The notes beneath the pieces were generated by a model. The model worked only from the letters and a program-made list of their open reading frames with translations. It did no database searches and was not told where the DNA came from. The translations under genes and the position numbers were made by a program. Shown here piece by piece: positions 34,701 through 43,271 of a stretch of DNA of 64,000 nt. Position 1 is the stretch's first letter; each line of letters begins with the position of its first letter. The stretch comes from Pontiellaceae bacterium (GTDB taxonomy: Bacteria; Verrucomicrobiota; Kiritimatiellia; Kiritimatiellales; Pontiellaceae), in NCBI GenBank assembly GCA_016937945.1, contig JAFGVP010000025.1, positions 24,284-88,283 on the forward strand. The letters are read 5' to 3'.

Positions 34701-36011
34701 TCAAAGCATTGAGCTGGCATCCGGATCATTCACAAAATCTTCATTCGCCGGATCCCACTGCAGCGTACGCCCCGTCTTCATGGCAATGTGCGTCAGGATG
34801 CAGAGCGAGTTGGAACGGTGTGCCGCCTCAACCGGTGCCACCGGATCTTTCCTGCTGCGGATGCTCTGCAGGAAGTCGGCATGGTGATTGGTGCTGTACT
34901 GCAGCTTTCGCTGCTCCGGCGTAAAGGTTTCGCGCAGGATCTCGCGCTGATGCGCTTCCATCTTCTCGCGGCTGCAGAACAGCCAGCCGTCGGCCCCCTC
35001 AAACCGGACGCCGGGCGAGCCGGACTGCATCACCAGTTCAACCCCGTTTTCATATTTTACCTGCGCGTTAAAGCTGCCGTGAACATCAAAAATGCCGTCA
35101 TCCGGGAATTCTGCCTGAGCCGTAAAGGAAACCGGTCCGGAACGTTCCATGCCCAGCCCCCACTGGGCAATATCATTCATATGTGTACCCCAGTTGGTAA
35201 TCATGCCCAGTGCAAAATCTTCCACCTGCATCCAGCCCGGTCGCGAAAATCCGTTCTGAGGATGAACCCCCGCCTCCGTGTAAGGGTGCCATGGCCGCGA
35301 GCCCACCCAGCGTTTATAATCAAACTCATCCGGTACCTTCATATCGACATACGGCACCACGCTGGGAGGATCCATCGGCAGACTGACCAGCACCTTTTGA
35401 ATCGCACCGATCCGTCCCTGCCGGACCAATTCGCAGACGCGGCGGAAATAGGTCATGGATCGCTGATGGGTTCCGGTCTGCAGCACGACCTTGTTTTGAC
35501 GCACGGCTTGAATCAGCGACTGCCCTTCCCGCAACGTATAGGTCAGCGGTTTTTCCAGATAGATGTCTTTGCCGGCACGGGCCGCCTCGATAGCGATCTG
35601 CGCATGCCAGTGATCCGGAGTGGAAATAAGCACAGCATCCACATCCGGCCGGCCCAGCACCTCCCGGTAATCCTGATCAACGGTGATCTCCTTTGAAATA
35701 TCCCGTCCGTCATCGTGTTCTTTATGCATTTCCTGAAGCAGTGTTTTTGCAGCACGGGCCCGTTTAAGATCCAAATCACACACCGCCACAAAACGCGCCT
35801 GCATTTTTAGTCCCTGATTGAACAGGTTGGTGATATTGCCTCTCCCCATCCTTCCGCAACCAATGGCCGCCATGCGAATCTGATTGGAGGGCCTATCGCT
35901 CCCCAGCACCCGGCCGGGGAGGACCAGCGGAGCCACCATTCCCAGTCCGCTCACACCCAAAAACCCGCGCCGCTTCAGCCGGATAACTTTTCTATGATCT
36001 CTCTGTGTCAT
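34701..36011 (-). CDS. Gfo/Idh/MocA oxidoreductase with a Tat signal
   Basis: 436 aa. The N terminus has a twin-arginine export motif (KRRGFLGVSG) and a hydrophobic stretch ending near GRVLG. The Rossmann domain (IRMAAIGCGRMGRGNI) and the family signature around residue 150 (DIYLEKPLTY) are present, followed by a C-terminal alpha/beta domain with NWGTHMNDIAQWGLG. It should be exported folded with its NAD(P) bound. Members oxidise sugars or inositol, or form and reduce 3-keto sugars. It is divergent from the DUF1080 gene at 36181; two more relatives are on that side. No sharp ribosome-binding site was seen. Confidence 0.8.
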   Translation of the reverse strand: MTQRDHRKVIRLKRRGFLGVSGLGMVAPLVLPGRVLGSDRPSNQIRMAAIGCGRMGRGNITNLFNQGLKMQARFVAVCDLDLKRARAAKTLLQEMHKEHDDGRDISKEITVDQDYREVLGRPDVDAVLISTPDHWHAQIAIEAARAGKDIYLEKPLTYTLREGQSLIQAVRQNKVVLQTGTHQRSMTYFRRVCELVRQGRIGAIQKVLVSLPMDPPSVVPYVDMKVPDEFDYKRWVGSRPWHPYTEAGVHPQNGFSRPGWMQVEDFALGMITNWGTHMNDIAQWGLGMERSGPVSFTAQAEFPDDGIFDVHGSFNAQVKYENGVELVMQSGSPGVRFEGADGWLFCSREKMEAHQREILRETFTPEQRKLQYSTNHHADFLQSIRSRKDPVAPVEAAHRSNSLCILTHIAMKTGRTLQWDPANEDFVNDPDASSML

Positions 36012-36047
36012 GATATTTCTTTTATCTCATATCAGCCAGATACACGC

Positions 36048-36102
36048 AATTCCCCATATAATTTCAGTAAAAAACGCAACGCTGAAAAAAAACAGGGGAA
36101 TT
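36048..36102. promoter_or_regulatory. nested inverted repeats in a divergent promoter
   Basis: AATTCCCC (36048-36055) pairs with GGGGAATT (36095-36102), and inside them TTTCAG (36062-36067) pairs with CTGAAA (36082-36087). They lie between the divergent oxidoreductase and DUF1080 genes. The left part (CCCCATATAATTTCAGTAAA) also resembles 2055-2076. A regulatory role is inferred. Confidence 0.3.
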
Positions 36103-36180
36103 TGCTCAGGAACGGCTGAAATAAATGAACTGCGGCGATATTGCCGTTACGTCTTTAGCGAACTAAAAGGAGAAAAATCA

Positions 36181-37554
36181 ATGAATCGACTGGGGAAACT
36201 GGCATTTGTCCTGTTAATAGGCGGGGCTGTTACGGCATCAGCGGATGAATGGAAATCGTTGTTCAACGGCAAAAATCTCGACGGATGGGTCGCGCGCGGC
36301 GGCACCGCTCCGTACAAAGTAGTGGATGGAACCATTGTCGGGACCTATGTAGCCGGCTCGCCCAATTCATTTCTCTGCACCGAACAGGTCTTTGGTGACT
36401 TTATCCTGGAACTGGAATTCAAGGTGGATGAAGAGTGCAACTCCGGCGTCATGTTTCGCGCCCAATCCCGTCCGGATTATAAAAAAGGGGTTGTACACGG
36501 CTACCAGTGCGAACTGGAAACCTCCAGCCGCCGGTGGACAGGCGGCATCTACGATGAACAGCGCCGCGGCTGGCTTTATCCGCTGACCTACAATCCTGCC
36601 GCCAATGATGCGCATAAAATGGGCGAATGGAATAAACTCCGGATTGAATGCATCGGCAACTCCCTGCGTACCTGGGTGAACGGCGTTCCTGCCGCCTGGC
36701 TGATAGACGACATGGACGCCTCCGGCTTCTTCGGCCTGCAGGTTCATGCCGTCGACAAGGAGGGCAACCCGCCCAAAACCGCCCGTTGGCGAAACATCCG
36801 CATTAAGACCGAAAATATCGCTCCATCACCGGCTCCGGAAGAACAGTATATCCGCAACCTGATCGACAACAACCTGAGTGAGGCCGAAAAAAACCAGGGA
36901 TGGATTCAACTGTTCGACGGAACCACCTCCGCGGGCTGGCGCGGTGCCCATAAGGATTATTTCCCTAAAGGCGGCTGGAAAATCGAGAACGGCATGATGA
37001 CGGTCCTTGAGTCCGGCGGCGGAGAATCCGTGAATGGCGGGGATATCGTGACTAAGGATGAATATTCCGCCTTCGAATTCGACCTTGAATTCAAACCCAC
37101 CACCGGGGCTAACAGCGGAATTAAGTATTTTGTGACCGAAGGCTACCTGAAGGAAGGCGAAAGACGGTCCGCCATCGGGCTGGAATATCAGATTCTCGAC
37201 AATCAGGTACATCCAGACGCAAAACTGGGTCGGGACGGCAATCGTACCATGGCTTCGCTCTACGACATGAAAACCTCCGCAACCACAGTCATTGGTCGCA
37301 CCGTGCCTCAGAACATCAACGGATGGAACCATGCGCGATTGATCGTCTATCCCGACAACCGCGTTGAACACTGGCTCAACGGCTACAAGGTGCTTGAATA
37401 CACCCGCGGCTCGGACGAGTTCTACGATTTAGTGGCCCGCAGCAAGTACAAGGTCTGGGAAAATTTCGGTATGGCGGCAAGCGGACACATCCTGTTGCAG
37501 GACCACGGCAACACCGTCAGTTTCAAAAACATCAAGATCCGACCCCTCAAATAA
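36181..37554 (+). CDS. DUF1080 protein with two 3-keto-glycoside hydrolase-like domains
   Basis: 457 aa from the ATG at 36181, behind AAAAGGAG; the frame continues upstream but without a site. The signal peptide is MNRLGKLAFVLLIGGAVTASA. Two concanavalin-like DUF1080 domains follow: ~20-215 (WKSLFNGKNLDGWVARGG, NSGVMFRAQSR, FGLQVHAVD) and ~240-455 (WIQLFDGTTSAGWRGAHK, NSGIKYFVTEG, GLEYQILDN). Family members cleave 3-keto-glycosides made by Gfo/Idh/MocA oxidoreductases, as shown for gut Bacteroides. An oxidoreductase gene starts 15 bp after its stop, exactly the expected partner. It is exported, so the reaction would occur in the periplasm or outside. Confidence 0.8.
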   Translation: MNRLGKLAFVLLIGGAVTASADEWKSLFNGKNLDGWVARGGTAPYKVVDGTIVGTYVAGSPNSFLCTEQVFGDFILELEFKVDEECNSGVMFRAQSRPDYKKGVVHGYQCELETSSRRWTGGIYDEQRRGWLYPLTYNPAANDAHKMGEWNKLRIECIGNSLRTWVNGVPAAWLIDDMDASGFFGLQVHAVDKEGNPPKTARWRNIRIKTENIAPSPAPEEQYIRNLIDNNLSEAEKNQGWIQLFDGTTSAGWRGAHKDYFPKGGWKIENGMMTVLESGGGESVNGGDIVTKDEYSAFEFDLEFKPTTGANSGIKYFVTEGYLKEGERRSAIGLEYQILDNQVHPDAKLGRDGNRTMASLYDMKTSATTVIGRTVPQNINGWNHARLIVYPDNRVEHWLNGYKVLEYTRGSDEFYDLVARSKYKVWENFGMAASGHILLQDHGNTVSFKNIKIRPLK

Positions 37555-37569
37555 AAGAGGAAGCACACA

Positions 37570-39045
37570 ATGAAAAATAAAACGAATCAAACACCGCTGC
37601 AGTCCATCACCGCTACACGTAGCGGATTCCTGAAGGCGGCCGCCGGCTTCTCCGCCCTGTCCGCATTTCCTTACATTGCTAAAGCTGCAATCGGAAACAT
37701 TGCTCCCGGCGAACGCATCAATCTGGCCTGTTGCGGCATCGGACAGCGCGGCGGGGACGTTGTGGAAAGCCTGATGCGAACCGGCATGTTCAATCTGGTG
37801 GCGCTGTGCGACACCCAGATGGGAGCCGACCACACCCTTGGAATCCTTAAGAAATACCCGAATGTGCCGCGCTTCAAAGACTTCCGCGTGATGTTCGATA
37901 AAATGGAAAAGGAAATCGACGCCGTCTCCGTCGGCACTCCCGATCACACCCATTTCCCGATCTGTATGCACGCCATGGCGCTGGGAAAAGGAGTCTATGT
38001 GGAAAAGCCGCTGGCCCACACCGTTCAGGAGTGTGACCTGTTGATCGCAGCTGAAAAAAAATACAGGGTTGCCTGCCAGATGGGCAATCAGGGCCATTCG
38101 GGGAACAACTATTATCAGTTCCGGGCCTTGCTCAAAGCCGGCATCATGAACAACATTACCCAGGTTGATGCCCACATGACCAAAGGCCGCCGCTGGCACA
38201 AATGGAATGCCCAGGTTCCGGTCAAGGGCATGAGCTGGGACGCCTGGTTTGACCAGGCAGACAAGATGCCGAAGGAATTGGACTGGGATACCTGGCTGGG
38301 TCAGGTGCCCTATCACAAATTCCACACCGACTACATCAACGGCGACTGGCGTTGCTGGTACGATTTCGGTAACGGGGCGCTCGGAGACTGGGGCGCACAT
38401 ATTGTGGATGCCGTGCATGAATTCCTGAACCTCGGCATGCCTGAAGCCGTTGAAGTCGAAATGATGGATGGACACAACCCGTTCGTCTTCCCGATGGGCT
38501 CTACCCTGCGCTTCAAATTCCCGGAACGTTCGAAAACCATGCCTGCAATGGATATTGTCTGGCGCGATGGACTCGGCAACCTCCCGGAACTGCCCGAAGG
38601 CTTTCTCCAAACGAAGACCGACGACGAAGCAGCCCCCCCGTCGCTGGGCAGCGGAGCACAGGTGGAGGTGCAACTGGCCCCCGGGAAAATCATCCATCGC
38701 GCCGATGGTGTAAGCTTCCGGGGCTCGTCGCACGGCAATACGCTGGTGGTTGTAAACAACGACCAGGCGGATAAAGTAGGTAAGCTGCCGGAATACGAAA
38801 AGAACATGCCGGATCACTTCATGGACTTCGCACTGGGCGTAAAGGGCGAGAAGCAGTGCAATTCCCGCTTCGAAGTGGCCGGGGAACTCAGTAAGGTTCT
38901 CTGCCTCGGGTGCATTGCCCAGCGCGTGAACAAGTCCTTCAGGTTCGATCGGAAAACCGGCACCATCCCGGACAACAGGATTGCAAACCAACTGCTGGTC
39001 GGTCCGCCGCCCCGCAAAGGCTGGGAACAGTACTACAAAGTATAA
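37570..39045 (+). CDS. Gfo/Idh/MocA oxidoreductase (second copy)
   Basis: 491 aa, GAGGAAG before the ATG, 15 bp after the DUF1080 gene. The N terminus (RSGFLKAAAGFSALSAFPYI) looks like a Tat-type signal that has lost the second Arg. The nucleotide-binding motif is LACCGIGQRGGDV; the signature VYVEKPLAHT is intact; the C-terminal domain contains GNGALGDWGAHIVD. It is probably the oxidase that makes the 3-keto sugar for the neighbouring DUF1080 protein. Whether it is exported is uncertain. A T8-ended hairpin follows at 39063-39108. Confidence 0.8.
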   Translation: MKNKTNQTPLQSITATRSGFLKAAAGFSALSAFPYIAKAAIGNIAPGERINLACCGIGQRGGDVVESLMRTGMFNLVALCDTQMGADHTLGILKKYPNVPRFKDFRVMFDKMEKEIDAVSVGTPDHTHFPICMHAMALGKGVYVEKPLAHTVQECDLLIAAEKKYRVACQMGNQGHSGNNYYQFRALLKAGIMNNITQVDAHMTKGRRWHKWNAQVPVKGMSWDAWFDQADKMPKELDWDTWLGQVPYHKFHTDYINGDWRCWYDFGNGALGDWGAHIVDAVHEFLNLGMPEAVEVEMMDGHNPFVFPMGSTLRFKFPERSKTMPAMDIVWRDGLGNLPELPEGFLQTKTDDEAAPPSLGSGAQVEVQLAPGKIIHRADGVSFRGSSHGNTLVVVNNDQADKVGKLPEYEKNMPDHFMDFALGVKGEKQCNSRFEVAGELSKVLCLGCIAQRVNKSFRFDRKTGTIPDNRIANQLLVGPPPRKGWEQYYKV

Positions 39046-39062
39046 ACGTTTCGTTTATTGCA

Positions 39063-39108
39063 CCGCAAAAGAGCGCCCGGGCCATACAGCCCTGCGTTTT
39101 TTTTGCGG
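39063..39108 (+). terminator. terminator-like hairpin with an eight-T run
   Basis: CCGCAAAA (39063-39070) pairs with TTTTGCGG (39101-39108), with a smaller GGGC/GCCC stem inside and T8 in the descending arm. It is 17 bp after the second oxidoreductase stop and may lower expression of the DoxX-like gene that follows. Confidence 0.6.
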
Positions 39109-39130
39109 CCATGCATTCCAAGGCAGCACC

Positions 39131-39649
39131 ATGAAAAAATTATTCAGCAACCCTGACGAACTCGCCGCCTTTCTCGGTTTCCTTTCCCTGCGCCTCTGGC
39201 TGGCGTTGCGCGCCTTTATGACCGGCATCGAAAAGTTTGCCGGCGGTGTTTCGGGCCAGGCACCGGTACTGATCGACGGCACACCCAACACCTATGGCCT
39301 TACTGCCGAGCAAACCACTAAAGTGTACGGATGGGCGCATTACCACGGCGTTCCGGAAGCCCTTTACAATCAATTTGAAGCCGAGCCGCTGATTCCCGGT
39401 TTTCTACTGAAAGCATACGACCTGGCCATCGGACCATTATTGATCCTGCTTGGACTCACACTGTTGCTGGGCATCGCTACGCGCATTTCGCTCTTTGCAA
39501 TGGCACTGCTCTACACCAGCCTCACCTTCGGCCTGATCCTGCTGAAACAGGATGCGGGCATTGCCTGGATGGGCGTTCATATTGCCTTGATTGCTCTGGC
39601 CCTTTTCCAATCCAGGCATAACCGTTTTGAACTATTGCGTAACTGGTAG
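39131..39649 (+). CDS. DoxX-like integral membrane protein
   Basis: 172 aa from the ATG at 39131 (AAGG upstream). There are four membrane helices: ~12-32 (FLGFLSLRLWLALRAF), ~95-120 (YDLAIGPLLILLGLTLLLGI), ~120-142 and ~147-165. FMTGIEKFAGG fits the conserved start of DoxX/TQO-small-subunit proteins, which are tied to quinone-linked redox steps in several bacteria. A ~55-residue polar loop between helices 1 and 2 is unusually long. It lies between two sugar oxidoreductase genes, so passing reducing equivalents from sugar oxidation to the quinone pool is an attractive but unproven role. Confidence 0.65.
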   Translation: MKKLFSNPDELAAFLGFLSLRLWLALRAFMTGIEKFAGGVSGQAPVLIDGTPNTYGLTAEQTTKVYGWAHYHGVPEALYNQFEAEPLIPGFLLKAYDLAIGPLLILLGLTLLLGIATRISLFAMALLYTSLTFGLILLKQDAGIAWMGVHIALIALALFQSRHNRFELLRNW

Positions 39650-39663
39650 CGATGCAGGTCCCC

Positions 39664-41043
39664 ATGAAAAAAATGCAATCCACGATTCGGCGCAGGGACT
39701 TTCTCGAAACAGGTGCCCTCGTCGGCGGACTGGTTTTTGCCGCGCCCGCCATCCTGAAAGCCCAGGTCAGGAATTCACCGTCCGATGAACTGCGTATCGG
39801 CTTTATCGGTTGCGGCAAACAGCACGAAGTCCTCTTTAATGCCATGCAGAATATTCAGGGCCTGCATTATACCGCCGCCTGCGACATCATGAAAAACCGG
39901 GTCGGTGCAACCGCTTCTCGCATCAAGAGCCGCTTCGGTTATATGCCGAACCGTTATCTCGACGCCGAAGAAATGCTCTCCAAAGAGAAGGATCTGGATG
40001 CCGTTTTTGTGGCCACTCCTGACTTCTGGCACGCACCGCACACGATTATGGCCCTGGAAGCCGGCTGCCACGTCTATTGCGAAAAAATGATGTCAAATAC
40101 ACTGGAGGGCGCCCGTTCCATGGTGAAAGCAATGGACGCGAGCGGAAAGCTCTGTCAGATCGGACATCAGCGCCGCAGCAACCCGCGCTATCGTTTTACA
40201 CTGAATGAATTGATCCGGAAAGAACAGCTCTGCGGGCAGATCATCAATATCAACGGACAATGGAACCGCGCCGTCGGTTCCTCGCAGGATATCAGTGTTA
40301 AACCCTCCATCCTGCCCGATGAGCAAACGCTGCTCAAATACGGCTTCGGCGCTGGAACTTCCGCCAAGCTTTCGCTCGACCAACTGCGCCAGCGCTTCCT
40401 GAACTGGCGCACCTATAAAGCCCTTTCCGGGGGGCCGATCTCCGATCTGGGCGCCCACCAGATTGATGTATTCAACTGGTTCCTTGGCGTCCAGCCGAAA
40501 TCGGTGATGGCCTCCGGCGGTCGCGATTATTTCAGGGACCGCGAACATTTCGATAATGTCATGTGCGTTTTTGAATACGACACACCGCAAGGCGGGGTGC
40601 GCGCTTTTTACCAAGTGCTTACCACCACCAGCGCCGGCGGCGGCTATTATGAATCGTTCATGGGCACCGAAGGCACCATCGAAATTTCGGAGCGTTCGGC
40701 TTTCACCAACCTCTACAGGGAATCCGGCGCGGTTAAGGACTGGGATGCCCTGGTACGGCGCGGCCTGCTCCGCAAGACCGCCGCCGTTTCAGCAACCGGC
40801 GAAAGCGATGCCATTCGAGCCTACGAATCGGCTCCGCCAGACCGTTACGATCTCCCGGGCGATCTCAACAAGCCACCCCACCAGCCCCATATCGAAAACT
40901 TTCTGGCGGCGGTTCGCGGCCAGGAAAAACTGACCTGCGACGCCCGTCATGCGCTGGAATCGGAAGCCCCCATCTATTGGGTTAATCCTGCGGCGGAAAA
41001 TCGTGAAATCATTCATTTTACGAATGCGCACCTTCAGGTATAA
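39664..41043 (+). CDS. Gfo/Idh/MocA oxidoreductase (third copy) with a Tat signal
   Basis: 459 aa from the ATG at 39664 (CAGG just upstream); an alternative ATG at 39652 adds four residues. The Tat motif is RRRDFLETG, with a hydrophobic run ending APAILKAQ. The Rossmann motif is LRIGFIGCGKQHEV. The usual EKP signature is EKMM, so the Pro is replaced while the catalytic Lys remains. The C-terminal domain has GPISDLGAHQIDVFNWFLG. It is only 14 bp after the DoxX-like gene and 21 bp before the discoidin-like lipoprotein. It probably forms an exported redox unit with the DoxX-like protein (inference). It may differ in substrate from the second copy. Confidence 0.8.
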   Translation: MKKMQSTIRRRDFLETGALVGGLVFAAPAILKAQVRNSPSDELRIGFIGCGKQHEVLFNAMQNIQGLHYTAACDIMKNRVGATASRIKSRFGYMPNRYLDAEEMLSKEKDLDAVFVATPDFWHAPHTIMALEAGCHVYCEKMMSNTLEGARSMVKAMDASGKLCQIGHQRRSNPRYRFTLNELIRKEQLCGQIININGQWNRAVGSSQDISVKPSILPDEQTLLKYGFGAGTSAKLSLDQLRQRFLNWRTYKALSGGPISDLGAHQIDVFNWFLGVQPKSVMASGGRDYFRDREHFDNVMCVFEYDTPQGGVRAFYQVLTTTSAGGGYYESFMGTEGTIEISERSAFTNLYRESGAVKDWDALVRRGLLRKTAAVSATGESDAIRAYESAPPDRYDLPGDLNKPPHQPHIENFLAAVRGQEKLTCDARHALESEAPIYWVNPAAENREIIHFTNAHLQV

Positions 41044-41064
41044 CCAAATAAGAGGAAAAGATTT

Positions 41065-41775
41065 ATGAAACCGATAAATACATTCGTTACCGCGGCATCC
41101 TTCATTGCCTGTGCGCTGCTGATTGGTTGCGACGGATCCGGCACACAAGAAACAACAGAGCAGAAAACTGCTTCGGTAGTTTCCGGCCAGAAGCTGCTCA
41201 CCACTGAAATTCCGCCGGAATCCCTGGAAGGAACCCCCATGCCGATCAAGGCCCCTAATCTGGTAGCGGCCCTGAAGCAGGCGCCGGCGCTTGGCGTTCC
41301 TGAACATACCGAGCTCCTCTCACGAGGCAAACCCGTTACCGGCAGTGATGATTTCCCCATTATCGGCGATCTCTCGCTTATAACGGATGGGGATAAAGAG
41401 GGAGGTGAAGGCTATTTCGTTGAGCTGATGAACGGCCTGCAATGGATCCAGATCGATCTGGAAGAATCCGCGAACCTTCAGGGGATCTGGATCTGGCATT
41501 TTCACACCCAGGCCCGGGCCTACAACGATGTGATCGTTCAGGTTTCCGACGATCCGGAATTTCAAACCGGCGTCACCACGCTGTTCAACAACGACTTCGA
41601 CAACTCGGCCGGTTTCGGAAAAGGATCGGAACGGCCCTATGTTGAAAGCCGTTTCGGCAAGCTTATTGATGCCAAAGGCACCCGCGCTCGCTATGTACGC
41701 CTTTACAGCAACGGCAACTCCTCCAGTGACATGAACCATTATATCGAAGTCGAAGTCTACGGAACCCGGTCATGA
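41065..41775 (+). CDS. discoidin-like lipoprotein
   Basis: 236 aa, AAGAGGAAAAG site before the ATG. The lipoprotein signal ends ALLIGC (Cys22). After a Thr/Gln/Glu-rich linker a single F5/8 type C-like beta domain occupies ~85-235: LLSRGKPVTGSDDFPIIGD, WIQIDLEESANLQGIWIWHF, and ARYVRLYSNGNSS, ending YIEVEVYG. This fold often binds carbohydrate. It lies 21 bp after the third oxidoreductase and probably presents or captures a glycan at the membrane for the redox enzymes. There is no catalytic motif. Confidence 0.7.
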   Translation: MKPINTFVTAASFIACALLIGCDGSGTQETTEQKTASVVSGQKLLTTEIPPESLEGTPMPIKAPNLVAALKQAPALGVPEHTELLSRGKPVTGSDDFPIIGDLSLITDGDKEGGEGYFVELMNGLQWIQIDLEESANLQGIWIWHFHTQARAYNDVIVQVSDDPEFQTGVTTLFNNDFDNSAGFGKGSERPYVESRFGKLIDAKGTRARYVRLYSNGNSSSDMNHYIEVEVYGTRS

Positions 41776-41804
41776 AAAAGGTTTGCCGCAGCCCCAAGGT
41801 ATGA

Positions 41805-43271
41805 ATGTCTGCAAGTCGAAGAGTAAGCGTCGCCGTTTTTCTGCTGCTGGTTCTGGCAGCGTGGCTGCGCTTCCAGGGGCTGGAAAAGCGTCCGCTGCAT
41901 GCGGATGAAGCGACGGGCGCAAAGATTCTTGCGCAACGGATGGAAAGCGGGACGTACCGGTTTGATCCCTCCCATTTCCATGGCCCCATGCTTTCAACCC
42001 TGGCACTGCCGGTTTGCAGGAGCGCCGGGATTTCATCCTGGCAGACCATGAAAGTTTTGCCATTGCGAATCACCGTTGCCGCCTGCGGGCTTTTGGCCGT
42101 GGCCGGCACATTGCTGTTGGTACGCGAGCGCAACGCGTCATGGGCAGCAGCGGCCTTTGTGGCCACATCTCCACTGCTGGTCTACTACAGCCGCATGTTC
42201 ATTCATGAACCGGTTTTTGTCCTCTTTTCAATTCCGGCTCTGGCCGGACTGCTGGCCCTGCTCGAACAAAGCAACCACCCCTGGCGGGCGGCGATCAGCC
42301 TGGGGGTCGGAACGGGTGCGATGGCGGCAACCCGTGAAACGGTGGTCATCAGTCTGTTTTGCTGGACGATTGCCGCGCTGCCGTGGGTACTGAAACACCA
42401 TGGCCTGAAACCGTTCCTTCAAAAATACTGGCTGCAACTCGCCGGAGCCATCGGAGCGGGCTTGCTGGTGGTGGTGGTATGTTATACCCCTTTCGGAACA
42501 GCCTCCTTTTTCCGTACGTTCGCGGACTATCAAACCGGCGCAGGCCACGACAAACCGTTAGGGTTCTACCTATACATGCTGGCGGCTCCGAAACAGGCGA
42601 TCGGCCACTGGTGGTGTGAAGGCGGTATTCTGATTCTGGCGCTGTGCACCTTTCTTAAGAACGGCCGGATGCGCGGTCGCTTCCTGGCCTCCGCCGGGCT
42701 GCTGCACCTGCTGGTTATTTCCCTGATTGCCTACAAAACCCCATGGCTGGCCTGCCTCGGCTGGTTTCAGCTCTGCATCGCCGCCGGTTACGGGACGGCC
42801 CAACTGCTGCAGATTTCCGGAACGCGCCGGAAATGGATACCGATCGCAGCCATCGCCTCGTTGCTGCTTTTTCAATTCCAACAGACCCGCGCGGCCCTGC
42901 GCTTCGAGTGGGACAGCCGCAATCCCTATGCCTATGTTCCAACCGTCAAGATGATCGAACAACTGCCCCGTTTTCTGCAAAACCTTCAGGAAGCGGCAGA
43001 CAACAACCCGCCAGTGATCGTCATTGGTTCGCAATACTGGCCGTTGCCGTGGTACCTGCGATCGGTCGGGGAAGTCGGCTACCTGCCGGAACTGCCCGTT
43101 GACGCTCCTCAGCGTCCAATCCTGCTGCTCATGCCCACGCTATCCGAATCGGATGTCAAAAAACTGGAAGCCACACACACACTGATACCGCATGGACTTC
43201 GCGCCAATGCCCCCATGCTGATTGCCGTGAGAAACGATCTATGGAACACCTATTTACAACAGACGCCATGA
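41805..43271 (+). CDS. Agl23-like multi-spanning membrane protein (GT39-like fold)
   Basis: 488 aa with about ten membrane helices; AAGG precedes the ATG pair at 41801/41805. The hallmark is the first periplasmic loop RPLHADEATGAKI with an acidic pair, as in the family annotated 'flippase activity-associated protein Agl23' (TIGR03663), which has the GT-C fold of dolichyl/undecaprenyl-phosphate glycosyltransferases. FHGPMLSTLALP and HEPVFVLFSIP follow the same pattern. In archaea the name refers to N-glycosylation gene neighbourhoods; its bacterial role is unclear. It overlaps the ApbE gene by ATGA and may be translationally coupled to it. Confidence 0.65.
   Translation: MSASRRVSVAVFLLLVLAAWLRFQGLEKRPLHADEATGAKILAQRMESGTYRFDPSHFHGPMLSTLALPVCRSAGISSWQTMKVLPLRITVAACGLLAVAGTLLLVRERNASWAAAAFVATSPLLVYYSRMFIHEPVFVLFSIPALAGLLALLEQSNHPWRAAISLGVGTGAMAATRETVVISLFCWTIAALPWVLKHHGLKPFLQKYWLQLAGAIGAGLLVVVVCYTPFGTASFFRTFADYQTGAGHDKPLGFYLYMLAAPKQAIGHWWCEGGILILALCTFLKNGRMRGRFLASAGLLHLLVISLIAYKTPWLACLGWFQLCIAAGYGTAQLLQISGTRRKWIPIAAIASLLLFQFQQTRAALRFEWDSRNPYAYVPTVKMIEQLPRFLQNLQEAADNNPPVIVIGSQYWPLPWYLRSVGEVGYLPELPVDAPQRPILLLMPTLSESDVKKLEATHTLIPHGLRANAPMLIAVRNDLWNTYLQQTP

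Noticed and set aside
36181..37554. DMKTSATT as a firm flavinylation site
   Set aside because: It lies in a DUF1080 fold, not an FMN_bind domain, at a loop that is conserved for other reasons; kept only as a low-interest observation.
37429..38991. 520-codon open frame antisense to the second oxidoreductase
   Set aside because: It is fully antisense to a clear Gfo/Idh/MocA gene, has no domain, and the low-stop pattern follows from the codon use of the real gene.
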